From: Marthasterias glacialis
Taxonomy: Eukaryota > Echinodermata > Asteroidea > Forcipulatida > Asteriidae
Reading direction: 5' to 3'
DNA length: 64,000 bases
Assembly (NCBI GenBank): GCA_911728455.2
Contig: OU452229.1
Coordinates: forward strand, 10,889,642-10,953,641
Shown: positions 52,501 through 62,006 of the stretch, in pieces
Layout: each line of letters opens with the position of its first letter
Numbering within the stretch: the first letter of the stretch is position 1
Position numbers and translations under genes: made by a program
Notes under the pieces: model-generated
Seen by the model: the letters and a program-made list of their open reading frames with translations, nothing else
Told to the model about the DNA's origin: nothing
Database searches by the model: none

Positions 52501-55500
52501 CAGAAAATGGGATATGATTGTGGTTAAGCTGAAAGAACCACAAAGTTTATATGAAGCTCCCTGGACGTACAGATTGTTACATTTCAGATGCTTACAGATT
52601 CTACATCATTTCAAAGAGGTATCTGAAGGTCTGGTCTTAACAAAGGAAAGTCTTCTTATCTCTGTGATGGCAAGTTTGCCTTTTTCAAGAAAATCTGAAG
52701 GTACAGGGAGACCGATGAAAAATCCTGGAATCATGAAAAAATCCTGATAAATCACATGCCTGATAATATTTCGAAAGGAAACCTAAGGAAAAGACGAGGG
52801 GAACAGTGGCAATGGCCTATGAGAATTCCAGGACTACATCAACAAGGAAAAGAAGGCGCCTGCCAGAGGGCCTCATATGCTCCTAAGTCAAGATTTCCTG
52901 GCCTAGTTTTATGGTTCTGCTTACCGTTAGCAAATCAAGATGTAAGCGCATTTCACAGGATAGCAAGGCAATTTTCATTTAGGAAACCAAGGGATATCAG
53001 GAAACTATACTTTACAGGTAACAAACATTCAGTGTAAGAATCTGTTCTTGGAAGAAGCATTGGTTCTCAGAAGAACTGGTTCTATGAAGAACCAGTTGAG
53101 AATAAGTGTTGACTTTTGAGATGTTTTTAATAATAATAATAATCAATTTTGGGGTAAACAAAGAAAATTGACTGGAGCAGGACCACCGGTTTAACGAACT
53201 GACACTCTACCAACTGAGTTATCCCTACTGTTTTTGAAGTTTTTGAATTATGAGACCCATTTATGTAGCACCTTACAAGGTGCTGCGGAGAATTCAGCAG
53301 CCACTGCCAAAATTACTTCTCTTTGTGATAATTGTAACTGGGCTCTTTTACGTGCATTACACAATGCACGGGACCTATGGCCCATCCGAAGGACAAAGCA
53401 ATAATGGCAACGTGCCTTGTTGAAGGACACAAGTGTTGAGACTGGGACCTGAACCCACACTCTGCTGACCAGAGACACATGAGCTTGAATCTAGTGCACT
53501 TGACCACTCGGCCAAGACACGCTACTATTATTGGGGGTTCCGGCCACCCCTCCGAAACCACCTTTGTTTTTGTCAAGATTTTTTACTATTATTATTTTAC
53601 TGTCTGAACAGTCTCATTGCTTTAACACAATGAAACCTGTGCGAGGCTGATCTCAGGAACCACAGTCTTAAAAACCACAAATAATACATCAAATCAAAGC
53701 TTAGGGTTTAACGTCACCGTTGCATCACTATTACCTATTTGTAGATGAATTTAAATTTGTGGCCAACCGATTTCTCAATGTGGACATCTGAAAATAACAA
53801 GGAATATGTATAGCCCCCTCTTGTGAGAGCTACGCTACCCATAACGGAGAGGGCGCTATACAAGTTTACAGATTTTTCACTAGAGCTAGCCCTAATGGCA
53901 AAATTTATTTTCACGTGGCACCCACAAATCCTCACTTACGGTCACAAAACTTGAACATTTCAGCTCTTAACAGGACTTGAGATGTTATTTCACATTGGCA
54001 CAATATTGTTACAGTTTTGTACACAGTATTGGGACAGGGATGACGTAATAACATAGAACATAATAAGTCACCATGTCGTCCTACATTTCTCAACCTTTTT
54101 TTTTTTTTACCCGAAACCCCCTGTGTTTGTTTTGCTACAAACACATATCTAGTTATTATCATAGTGTGTGTTTTGTTTAACTTTGGGAGAGAGCCGAGTA
54201 CACATTTCCTCTAAAAGGAAAAGAAGAACGTCGAACACTGTTGTGAAACATAAATGTTCATCTCACAACTGGTTCTTCCCAGAGCCAACACTTCTCTCGT
54301 GAAGAGATCGTTCCACGGTTGTCGCCAGTTAACTATTTTCCCTCTTGATTTCCACACCATGCAAAGCTTCAAATCAGAACTTCAGCTTGGCCTTGTGGTT
54401 TCTTTCCCTGCCTTTCACTTCTGTGGACCCCTGTTCAAATCCCACCACGGAGAGAAGCCTTGCATGTGGATTGGGTTTTTAAGTTCTTACCCGATTGGGT
54501 GAGTTTTCCCCCAATTGGGGTTTCCCTCCCACATATAAAAACTACATTTCTTCAACATCTTCTCAGCACAGGTATCTTCAGGCCTACGGGTTACGGTGCA
54601 AGGCGCTTTTGAGGGTTCCTTGACTTCATTACCAGAATATTAAATCTTACTGGACCAAAGAAATCCTCACAAGATACGCGAGTGAAACTTGCAATGGCCA
54701 TCTGCTTTGTTTCCCTGAAGACCACTTACCCCATGTTCGCTTGCCTTACGGAACATCGCATCAAACGGATTGTGAGGCTCGTTGAAAAGACCCACCTCCT
54801 CACAGTTCTTCAGAAAGCGAGTTGGCGTTGGCGTTTGATCCGCTGCAAGAAAATCCCATCTCAAAATTTTAATCTTGACGGGTCCTTTTTAACAGTAAAT
54901 CTTTGAGTGGCTCTTGTGTTGTTTAGATTTTAAGGGTACCAGTGAACCTCTTTATTAATGGCTTAAGTGAAATCCATGCTGGAAATGATGAATACCTAAG
55001 ATTGAAATCTTGACATCAGATTAAACTGTGAGAATTTTAAGTTTGGTACACACAAGCGGGAAACCCCAGCTATGCACGGGTCCCACTATTTGAAAATGGG
55101 CAGTTAGTAATATTTAGACTTAGTAAAATATTAGCCCTAACTCTACAATCTGCGCAATAGTTGAGTGCTTGCATATCACAATATACTGCTCACAGCAACA
55201 GAGCAGGGCGCGGTCCATAACAACAGTGAAATCCCCGGATTTTAGGTTTTTCCACTCATTTCTCTGTCAAATCTGAACGGATTTCGTTAATTGTTTGTCT
55301 TCGAGGCTGAAGATGAAAACAATACTCTTTTCCTGTGAAAATGTTGCTAGGTTTAATATGGTTCAGAGAGGAGTTCCAATAGTATACACACACACCCAAG
55401 TGTGTATTCACCTGCAATCGGGGACAGCCTATTGTTCCTCTTTTGTTTGCAACACCTCCCATATGTTTTGTATACGTTTGGCAACTGGGGACACTTGGCG

Positions 55501-57806
55501 AACTTGGGACTCTATTGTTCCCTTTTGTTATATGTCCCCAGTTTGAATGCCAGGACAAACTCACACACAATTAGAGTAAGATGTACATCTAATTAACAAA
55601 CACCATTAAAAACCCTCCCTCTAGCCATTTATACCGCACTTTGTGAGGGTATACAAAGTGATGCGGTAGAATCTGCAGCCAACTATGCCAGATACACCGG
55701 GACGAACCCCTTCTCTTAACAATACGTGAACATCAGTTACAACACACAGGACATACATGTACCACTTTACAGAGCAGTTATGGTTAAGTTCCTTGCTCAA
55801 GGAAATAAGTGCCATGTCTGGGACCTGAACTGACTCTATGACAACACCAGACCTTGAGGCCGGTGCACTGGACCGTTCAGACCAGAAAGAGAGCACTGGT
55901 AACCAATCCCCACCTTTCGTTTCAAGTGCTTCTTATGTTGGTACATGTATTTTTTTGGATACCTACCAATAACGGGTGTGTCCAAAGATTTGAAGTCTCG
56001 TAAACCAAGAGACATTTCATGCTTCCGTCTGTGTACTTCCAAGTGGTCTTCATTCACAAAACGCTACAAAAAATAAACAAAATAACATGAACAATTCCAG
56101 CAGGTGTAAAGACAGCTAATATTTATAATCTACATGTACAGAAAAAATGTGAAGAGTTTGGAATATAAGCCTTTTAAAAAAAAAGAAAAAGAAACTTCTT
56201 TCTCAGTGGTACAAGCACCATGGCCCTGAAATCATATTGCCACCTGCATGGTGTGAAGGCAACTGGGTGCAGTGGCGAAGCCACCGGGGGCCTGGGGAGG
56301 CCCAGAATTTTCCATTTGCCCCTCCGCCTCCATGAAAAAATCCAGATACAAGTAAGTCATTAAAAAACATGGCCCCTTGGGCCTCCACTGAAAAGCTTTG
56401 CCACTGCCTTGGTGTCCTTTGCACACACTGTCTTTGAGTCTGAGCACCCTACTTTATCTTTCAATCACATGTAAAAGTTTATTATTTGAGGCTTTGTATG
56501 ATTGAGATAGATGTTACAGGCCTTGCTCTTAAGCTTTTTGTAAAGTAGCCCAAGGGGCTAGTAAACTGTGCATTTTTACTTGCCCCCAGGAAGTTTTTGT
56601 TGCCCAAATTTTAAACATGTATTGTCATAAATGTATCTTTTTGATACCCCCACAACCAGTTTAATGGTCAAATGAAGTTACAATCACACACTCAAAAATA
56701 AATTATCACATTTCTTAAATGTATTATTCACACCTGAAAAGGAAGAAGTATGAGCATTATAAACAAGTAAGTTGCCATGGTTGCACAGTTTTTAGTAGCC
56801 CACAGGGCAAGTTGAGAAGTGGTGTTTACTAGCCCATAGCAGTTTTTACTAGACAATATACCCCAGGCTAGTGTTAAGGGTGAGCCCTGATGTTATCATT
56901 ATTCTTTTGGGTACATAATGAATTGATGTCTTCTAGACAGAAGTGGGGGTTGCAATGATGATGATGAAAGCACACTAGTTAAAACCTTGAGAAACAAATC
57001 AATATGTTCTTTTTTTGAGCCACCCCTTCTTCCTGGAAGAGATTAACACATGATATACCTGAACTTCTTTTCTTTAATCCTTCATGGATCTTGGTTATTC
57101 TTTTTGCCCACACAGCTAGCTCTGACATTTTGTGCTAACTCTTGTAGCCTCTAAGTCTAATAGTCCAGACTGACGTGACATTTGGTCAAGGACTTAAAAT
57201 CAATTTGGACACCCTAGGGATCAGGTTGGTTCAGTGCCAGTGGTTTCTTTCCCTGCCTTTCACCCCTGTGGACCCAGGTTCGAATCCTGCCTCCAATGGA
57301 GCCTGATTGCGTACATGTAGGATCTCCCCATTTGGGTTTTCCTCCCACCTCAAAAACTCAACATTTCATCCTGTTATTGGCCGTTGTATGTGTAATGAAA
57401 TAAATTTAATAAATTTGAATGTTTTCAAAGTATGGCTTCTTGACCCAGTTTGCCTGATGTCCTCAAACGATAAATCGTTGGTTGCACCAGGGTAGTCTGA
57501 TTCCCCGCATAAGACTATGCTGTGCACATTACAAGCAACATGCGCATGGTGAGAGTATTGGAACCACACGAGTGGTGTGCACACAATACGTCCTTAACTT
57601 GCAATTGACTCTCATTATTGGCAGACCATGGGCAGGACGACTGTCAGTCGTACTAGGGGGGTCTTTATGGTGGCAACAACGAATTGAGTTTGGTGAACTC
57701 AACCACTCAGCAGCAAGATGATACGTGTAATTGTTGGAAGGACTTTACGAACCTGGTTGCATCCCAGCTCAGTGCAAGCAAATGGCTTTCCACTGTCTCC
57801 CATCAT
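46411..57806 (-). CDS. ATF2: ATF2/ATF7-family bZIP transcription factor, nine coding exons
   Basis: A stress-responsive activator. ATF2-family proteins bind CRE/AP-1-like sites as dimers with Jun or ATF partners after JNK/p38 phosphorylation. Exons in transcript order: 57806-57753, 56063-55967, 54842-54730, 52492-52185, 51915-51711, 50528-50377, 49261-49093, 48052-47938, 46508-46411. Phases match and total 1,311 nt, 436 residues plus TGA (human ATF2 is about 505). Visible: C2H2 finger with Cys11, Cys16, His29, His33; ADQTPTPTRFLKNCEEVGLF at 51-70, with Thr54 and Thr56 equivalent to ATF2 Thr69/Thr71; a LLRLPNGQTIPV motif; basic region NRAAATRCRNKRKVW at 333-347; zipper Leu351, 358, 365, 372, 379. 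The start is the first ATG after an in-frame TAG; a second ATG follows at once. ATF2 and ATF7 cannot be told apart; the gene may predate their split. Confidence 0.95.
46545..47150 (-). repeat. Composite repeat (parts F+E), copy 2 (inverted)
   Basis: Minus strand: GGACATTTTGTTTCGGAGCG and CGTTTCACCCGCACAAAGAG (part F), then CTCTTGGCTTTGTGCCAGCA (part E). It fills the intron before the last ATF exon and abuts the TTAA-flanked MITE at 47159. Confidence 0.7.
47159..47513. mobile_element. TTAA-flanked MITE (piggyBac-like), copy 2
   Basis: Flanked by TTAA at 47155-47158 and 47514-47517. TIRs AACCCCAGCTCAACATTGGT and complement ACAAATGTTGAGCTGGGGCT. It shares the left part with copy 1 in opposite orientation (TTACATGGTATAAAGATAAT) and has extra inner sequence. 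Confidence 0.82.
47938..48052 (-). CDS. ATF2: ATF exon: rest of leucine zipper
   Basis: Encodes SEVTKLREEVAQLKQLLLAH then NDCPVTILQRQ. ATF2 has SEVTLLRNEVAQLKQLLLAH KDCPVTAMQKK. In ATF2 this stretch also contains a nuclear export signal; presence here is by similarity. Acceptor ccttcag, donor gtgagt, ends in phase 1. Confidence 0.97.
48133..48599 (-). mobile_element. TA-flanked MITE, copy 2 (inverted)
   Basis: Same element as 6571-7040 in opposite orientation, colinear along its length. The right end GGCGGGGCTTAATGGATCGG is intact; the left end has drifted (TACACCGATCC). It lies in the ATF intron between the two leucine-zipper exons. Confidence 0.85.
48812..49045 (+). mobile_element. SINE fragment from box B onward
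   Basis: GGGTTTGACTCCCCGCCATG, then CTTCTTGGACAAGGCACTTA and ACCATAATTGCTTCTC, the segment that follows box B in the tRNA-Leu SINEs. Head missing. In an ATF intron. Confidence 0.65.
49093..49261 (-). CDS. ATF2: ATF exon: basic region and start of leucine zipper
   Basis: Encodes SKRKRRNSDMSPDEKRERFL, the DNA-contact helix NRAAATRCRNKRKVW and zipper start SLEQKADDLNSTNNMLS. The bZIP signature (N-x-x-AA-x-x-CR) is complete. The acceptor is a tandem cagcag; using the second would end the exon at 49258 and drop one Ser. Donor gtaagt, phase 0 out. Confidence 0.97.
49858..50135 (+). repeat. Part E repeat alone
   Basis: CTTGGTTCATGCTTTAGGAG, CTCTTGGCTTCGTCAAGTCA and GGCAATTCTGAGAAAATGGT match part E of the composite repeat at 43466-43735. 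Another short piece lies near 58870-58945. Confidence 0.68.
50377..50528 (-). CDS. ATF2: ATF exon: region before bZIP
   Basis: Starts KLKNTLLTCQSQGNMGVMTQ, which recalls the KLKAALT block before the bZIP of ATF2, and ends MGDLSPNSPL. Two Ser-Pro sites are visible near the end. Acceptor ttacag, donor gtatgt, ends in phase 2. Confidence 0.9.
50709..50840. mobile_element. Inverted-repeat element, CACTAGGTGGCAGCAGAC family
   Basis: Left arm CACTAGGTGGCAGCAGAC and right arm GCTACCACCTAGCGTC, with inner TACCAGGTAAATT and AATTACCCGGTA. A decayed relative at 45985-46085 shares GCATGCGCAC and CTGCTGCCACCTAGTGTC. Confidence 0.72.
51429..51560. repeat. Palindromic MITE, GGGCCCAATTTCATGGC family
   Basis: 132 bp, ends GGGCCCAATTTCATGGCGC and GCCATGAAATTGGGCCC, with inner arms AAGAATTCTGCGCTTACG and CGTAAGCGCAGAATTC. 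It lies in an ATF intron. Confidence 0.82.
51711..51915 (-). CDS. ATF2: ATF exon: LPNGQT segment
   Basis: Contains ATPILLRLPNGQTIPVVPPS, matching LLLHLPNGQTMPVAIPAS of ATF2/ATF7, then an Ala/Pro/Val-rich stretch. Acceptor gttacag, donor gtaatt, ends in phase 0 at LVKQ. Confidence 0.94.
52185..52492 (-). CDS. ATF2: ATF exon: acidic Ser/Thr-rich middle region
   Basis: Begins GPDPIENSSSKMPEDESLEI and is rich in Asp, Glu, Ser and Thr, including a LSDSPDN proline-directed site. Acceptor attacag, donor gtaata, phase 0 in and 2 out. No close match to vertebrate ATF2 is visible, as expected for this fast-evolving part, but frame continuity on both sides is good. Confidence 0.88.
53140..53225 (-). 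mobile_element. tRNA-type SINE, GCTCAATTGG kind, copy 2
   Basis: Minus: GGATAACTCAGTTGGTAGAG, GGTGGTCCTGCTCCAGTCAA TTTTCTTTG. It lies directly beside the SINE at 53230-53521. Confidence 0.62.
53230..53521 (-). mobile_element. tRNA-Leu(CAA)-derived SINE
   Basis: Minus strand: GTGTCTTGGCCGAGTGGTCA (box A), AGATTCAAG, GGGTTCAGGTCCC (box B), CACTTGTGTCC, then tail AAGGTGCTACATAAATGGGT. The same tail appears alone at 2465-2605. Confidence 0.85.
54262..54385 (+). repeat. Histone-stem-loop-like repeat, diverged
   Basis: GGTTCTTCCCAGAGCCAACA, GAAGAGATCG, CACGGTTGTCGCC, then CACACCATGCAAAGCTTCAA. The last part also follows the arm at 45822 (CACACCATGCAAAGATTCAA), so the repeat unit extends past the palindrome. 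Confidence 0.65.
54384..54610 (+). mobile_element. Second tRNA-type SINE family, copy
   Basis: CTTGTGGTTTCTTTCCCTGC, CACTTCTGTGGACCC, GTTCAAATCCC (box B), GCATGTGGATTGGGTTTTTA and a CTTCAACATCTTCTCAGCAC end. Part of an ATF intron. Confidence 0.72.
54730..54842 (-). CDS. ATF2: ATF exon: JNK/p38 phospho-acceptor segment
   Basis: Encodes ADQTPTPTRFLKNCEEVGLF and then NEPHNPFDAMFRKASEHG. ATF2 has ADQTPTPTRFLKNCEEVGLF NELASPFENEFKKASE. The two TP sites activated by JNK and p38 in ATF2 are intact. Acceptor ttgcag, donor gtaagt, ends in phase 0. Confidence 0.97.
55622..55890 (-). mobile_element. tRNA-Leu-type SINE, decayed
   Basis: Minus strand: GGTCCAGTGCACCGGCCTCA head remnant, GTTCAGGTCCC, then AGAGAAGGGGTTCGTCCCGG also found in the 27134 copy. 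Confidence 0.72.
55967..56063 (-). CDS. ATF2: ATF exon: second half of zinc finger
   Basis: Encodes RFVNEDHLEVHRRKHEMSL (ATF2 RFTNEDHLAVHKHKHEMTL), supplying both zinc-ligand His residues, then LRDFKSLDTPVI. Acceptor ttgtag, donor gtaggt, ends in phase 1. The LDTP stretch is an extra proline-directed phosphorylation candidate. Confidence 0.95.
57006..57062 (+). repeat. Histone-stem-loop-like repeat, decayed
   Basis: GTTCTTTTTTTGAGCCACCC CTTCTTCCTGGAAGAGATTA, the same order of stem, spacer and AGAGATT box. Stem pairing largely lost. Confidence 0.5.
57217..57400 (+). mobile_element. Second tRNA-type SINE family, copy
   Basis: GATCAGGTTGGTTCAGTGCC, TTTCCCTGCCTTTCACCCCT, GGTTCGAATCC (intact box B), then TTGGGTTTTCCTCCCACC. 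Confidence 0.72.
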
Positions 57807-57856
57807 GGTCCAGATCTGAGCATCCACCAAATACTATAAACCGATCCAAATCCAAT
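57753..57856 (-). CDS. ATF2: ATF exon 2: 5'UTR end, start codon, first half of zinc finger
   Basis: Coding part 57806-57753 reads MMGDSGKPFACTELGCNQ (ATF7 starts MGDDRPFVCNAPGCGQ). A good acceptor with a long T tract (gtttatag) puts the exon start at 57856, leaving about 50 nt of leader with an in-frame TAG. Donor gttcgt is weak, but the next exon continues the finger in phase 0. Confidence 0.88.
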
Positions 57857-58520
57857 CTATAAACACAAAACAAAATAACAAACTTTTTTAAACTTGGCAG
57901 CTTTCACTTTAGTTTGCTTACGTGATACTTCACGGAGGCAGCAGAGGCAATAGGCCATATTTTTGACAGCAAAAGGGCGCAATACTCACTCCATTTTGGA
58001 AGTACAACAATATTTCAAAACATTAAAAATACAGATTTTACAAGCAAATATCTTACACTGATGACATTGTAAAACTGTCAATAAAAAAAACCTCACAAGT
58101 TGTATATTAACTGTTTCATTTGAAGTCTAATTGCATCTGGTTTACAACACCATTTCTATGGTTTGACCCCCAATCTACCCCAAAGGGTGCCCTCTTGCAG
58201 TCAAAAATAAGGCCAATTGCCTCTAAAACCCTTGCCTTGTTTCCGTTTGAAATGTTCCAGTCACAGGGCTCCAATTTGGAGGAAAAATCCATAAGACTGC
58301 AGGGCTTCTAGCTCAAATTGTTTACTGGACCAGAATTGTTTTTACAAGAGCAGAATTGAAATGCGAGGAAAAATGTCTGGACAGTTTAACATATTGAACT
58401 GTTTGATTTGGATGAAGTGCTAAGAGGAGATTTATCCAAATTTGTATTATGGGTAAGTATTCTTCAATAGACCTACTCAACAAAATTAGTTTACTGGCCG
58501 GATGCTAATATCACTGGCCC

Positions 58521-58735
58521 AGGCCTTGATCATAACCGAGGCCACCGAGGCCATTGGCCTCATGCCCTGTCAAGTTGGCCAGCATGCCCTTCAGAAAAAT
58601 TGCACTGACACTACCACCTTGGCCAGCATGCCCATGTACAATTTCTCTGATTTGGCCAGCAAAGGCCTGCCCCTGTTTGTGTTAAGATTGAGACGTGCTG
58701 GCCTTGGGCCTACAGTCCAGTGTAAATTTCGAGGG
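58521..58735. repeat. GGCC-rich dispersed repeat, copy 2 (inverted)
   Basis: GAGGCCATTGGCCTCATGCC, CCTTCAGAAAAATTGCACTG and TTTGGCCAGCAAAGGCCTGC match 17835-18008 in reverse orientation. Confidence 0.7.
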
Positions 58736-59245
58736 CTGAGATAACTCAGATATAACAAAATGTATCGACTCGGCAATAAGGGTGCTGCCATTTCCTGTGA
58801 GCAACGATCAGTCCGGTATTAAGCAGGTCAAGTCCTCATGTTCCTCCCACCCACCTCTCAAACTCACAGTATTTTCCAAGAAAATAATCCTGTTAGGCTG
58901 GTTGGGGAAAAAAAATGGAAGAATCCCAGTGGCAACTCGTTAAATGAATTAACTTATTGGCTATTCTGCCAATATATATTTATAAACGTAAAAAGTAAGT
59001 AATTCAGTCACTACAAATCCCACATTGTCTGTCTTTCTTTGACTTGTGGACTTGACCTCCTGCATAAACACGGGGCACAAAGGAATAGACAACTTGATCT
59101 TGATGAGATAATTAAACAGCTCCTTATTAGGAACAACACTCAATATGAGGTCGGGTTAGGAGAGGGAGGAGCCTCTACAGAGGGAGGAGCCTCTCATATA
59201 TAAACAGAAAACGACGAACTAAGTCGACCATTATTGGTACGACTA

Positions 59246-59367
59246 CGTACGTACAAGTTGACTTGGGTACGAGTTGATTTGGGTACGATCCTGGGTCTGA
59301 TATCAGCCTTATAGCTAGCTGTGACAGTTGAATTTGGGTCATCTCATACCCAAGTCAACTTGTAGTA
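59246..59367. repeat. Imperfect inverted repeat
   Basis: GTACAAGTTGACTTGGGTA near 59250 pairs with TACCCAAGTCAACTTGTA near 59346, with a partial second repeat GAGTTGATTTGGGTACG. Spacer about 75 bases; possibly a MITE. Confidence 0.55.
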
Positions 59368-60018
59368 CAATTTGACCACCACGTGTTCATTATAATCTAT
59401 ATGAATACCAATACTAAACAGCATTCTTTTTTTGATACGTAAAATGTGGCAGTCAGATTCAGCATCTTTTCCGATTAAGAACTCAAGCAGTTCTAGAAAT
59501 GGGAAAACAGCTCTGTAAATGTAATGTAATGTTAGGATGGCTGACCATGGTCATGGCCGGTCATGGAGGAAGGAACAACTTTGTCCTGTGGAGAGTCTCT
59601 CTGACCCAACGAGGAAATGTTTTGAAACAGCTGCCCATTTTTATTTAATGTAACTGGGTGAAATTCCCCGCAATTCCATCCTTCATGGTTTTACCCATAC
59701 TGTTACTCACTATTAGCCTATCATTAAACCATGGAATATTTTCCCATTTAATGTTAGATTTTAGAACAGGATGTCGTTCTTGTTAGAATAGTTAGTAATG
59801 TTAGTTACGGTCCGAGTTGAACACACACGGTTGCTACTTATGTACGCCATGCCTATGGTATGGTATATGGATGGCACAAGCCTGCGATTTATGCTTTGAA
59901 CATTTCCACTCAACAACTGTTTCAGAAGCGTTAATTTCACACATTCTTCCTTCTTTCCCCTTCCCAAGGTATCAAAATATCCTTTAAAATAGCGGTTTTC
60001 GACTGTCTGTCATCTTAC

Positions 60019-60120
60019 CGATCTTGAAAATCTCCGTTTCTCCCTCCTTCCCTGATTGTTCAACCACGTTCGCTGAAGATGACGCTATTTTTTATTCTCG
60101 TAGCATTACGTAGTGCAGAA
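60019..60120 (-). other. ATF2: Probable non-coding first exon of the ATF gene
   Basis: On the minus strand a purine-rich leader ends TTTTCAAGATCG directly before gtaagatg, a good donor at 60013-60018. No ATG continues in frame to the coding exon, so it would be 5'UTR. The outer end (transcription start) is only approximate; 60120 is a guess just inside the CRE. Confidence 0.5.
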
Positions 60121-60211
60121 ATAGCCAAGGAAAATTCCCAATGACGTCATTATTTCGGCGGCCCACGGTAGGTCTGGTACCCAGACGTCTACAACTGTTA
60201 TATGTACGCAA
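60100..60211. promoter_or_regulatory. Putative bidirectional promoter with perfect CRE
   Basis: A short GC-richer stretch between the putative ATF leader exon (-) and a probable divergent first exon (+). It carries the palindromic cAMP-response element TGACGTCA at 60142-60149 and a related TTACGTAG at 60109-60116. ATF2-family proteins bind exactly this CRE, so autoregulation is possible. No TATA box is obvious. Confidence 0.5.
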
Positions 60212-60406
60212 ATGGGACGTATTCTGAGGGGAACATGCTCCTCTGGAATGTTATTGCGAAATGGGGTGGGGAAGAACTCAGTCAGTACGGAGTTCAATGA
60301 CTGCCACACCACTTGGCAGACAATATCAAGACAATTTACTAAAAGTAACAACTCAACGTACAATTTTCATTTCACTAAGTCACCTTGGCGAGATAACTTA
60401 TCAATG
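60212..60406 (+). CDS. Probable first coding exon of an unidentified divergent gene
   Basis: An ATG in fair context (gcaaATGG) opens 65 codons up to a perfect gtaagt donor (60407), phase 2. The start MGRILRGTCSSGMLLRNGVG and the rest are rich in Arg, Lys, Ser, Thr and Asn, with few acidic residues, like a mitochondrial presequence. The product is not recognised and I find no convincing second exon before 64000. It could also be chance open sequence next to a promoter. Confidence 0.4.
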
Positions 60407-61289
60407 TAAGTCAAAGTCTATGTTTGTGAGTCGACTACGCAAGCTTATCTTGTTGTCTGGATAATTGATTTGGCACTCCTGAAGCTCCGTAACAGAGAGT
60501 TTGAACTCTTTGTTTGTAGGTTTTCCTGGTCGACTTTAGCAAAAATTCGTTCAGTTTCATTAACTTTTTAGTGCCTGAGAAAGGCATACTATCCTGCCTA
60601 CTTGTGAGAATACCACTGGTTGTACGGGTCTTTTTTAGCTTATTGAAAAAAAAATAACAATAATAATAGGCTAATTATTATTTTGGATATTGACAATCAC
60701 TCCTTTCTATCAATATCAAACAGAGTAAATTTGTTCGAGATCCAGAAAAACATACGGCCAGATTTGAAATGTAATTCTTCTACATGGACTTTACTTGCCG
60801 TAGTTATTTATTTGCTTGTTTATTTATTTTAATCTTAATACGCGTTTAACCCTTTCATAGAGACCATTCATTTCTGTACCATTTTCATCATACGCCCAAT
60901 GGCTAATATTATTTTGTGCTCAATTTTTTTTTCCATTGAATATTCTGGAAAAAAATTATAACAAAATTTGGCTTTGTTTTAAAACTGTATACACTATGCA
61001 GGATGCATCCTCATGCAGGATGGTTACAGCCTAATAACTTGAAGAGGAACAATAAAATATTCTTGCAACTTAGCTTTTTACATCTTTGTTTTTGAAATAG
61101 GCCAACCCTGTCATAACCTCCCCTTTTTTGGAAAAAGAATACCCACTGTGTATGGACAGCAGGCTTAGTAATACTATGCCAAACTTAAGTTTATCTCTTT
61201 GTGTGTACTGCAACCATGCCACCCTGGCTCTGGTAGGACGACAGTCTCCGTTGCATTATGCAACGGAGGAGTCCAACCTGGGCTAATAC

Positions 61290-61740
61290 TACCCGTGCAT
61301 GCGTGTGTATGGTGGCTTTAAGGGACATCGCACATTATAATTTAGTGACGCCAATAATATTGGCGTCAATTTTCACGTTTTGTACCACAAGTCGCAAATA
61401 TTGACGCCAGTGACGCCAATATTCACGACTTGGCTCCCATGTTTCAAATATAGACGACAGTATTGACGCAAATATTCACGACTTGGCCCCCATGTTTCGA
61501 TTGACGCCAATATTGACGCCAGTGACGCCAATATTCACGACTTGGCTCCCATGTTTCAAATATAGACGACAGTATTGACGCAAATATTCACGACTTGGCC
61601 CCCATGTTTCGATTGACGCCAATATTGACGCCAGTCTTCACGACCTGGCCCCATGTCGCAAATTTTGACACCATTGTTGGCATCAATAATATAATGTGCA
61701 ATGTCCCTTTGGAACCACCATACGTGTGCGAAAACCAATA
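61290..61740. mobile_element. TIR element with internal 112-bp tandem repeats
   Basis: Inverted repeats of about 45 bp (GTGTGTATGGTGGCTTTAAG GGACATCGCACATTATAA against the complement of TTATAATGTGCAATGTCCCT TTGGAACCACCATACGTGTG) enclose GACGCCAATATT-rich DNA. A 112-bp unit starts at 61408 and again at 61520, apparently identical, with a partial third. Confidence 0.82.
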
Positions 61741-62006
61741 CCAAAATGTCACGTGTAATTCGAACCACCAGCAACCACGGTTTGGCTGTACACCCTAGAG
61801 GAGGGATCGAAAATCCTTGCTCAGCGGAAGCAGTTTACCAGCCAGAATGCAAGACACTTAACGTCATTGGACTGGTAACCACCACACCCTTTGTTGTATT
61901 TTGCTATAATTATGAATAGGTACAAGCAATATTTTATACCGAACGGGCAGAGGTTGGCAGGCATATTATTTGAATTTACTTAATCCTATTGGTAATGTAA
62001 TGACCC

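Larger units (their letters stand above)
57857..60018 (-). other. Probable first intron of the ATF gene
   Basis: Contains a GGCAATTGCCTC-type repeat (57930-58270), a GGCC-rich repeat (58521-58735, -), a 20-bp GAGGGAGGAGCCTCT duplication (59160-59196) and an imperfect inverted repeat (59246-59367). No exon found. Confidence 0.5.

Noticed and set aside
58502-58744. Pair of similar short frames at 58502 (+) and 17687-17977 (-)
   Set aside because: The predicted peptides resemble each other only because both are copies of the same GGCC-rich repeat; no evidence for a protein.
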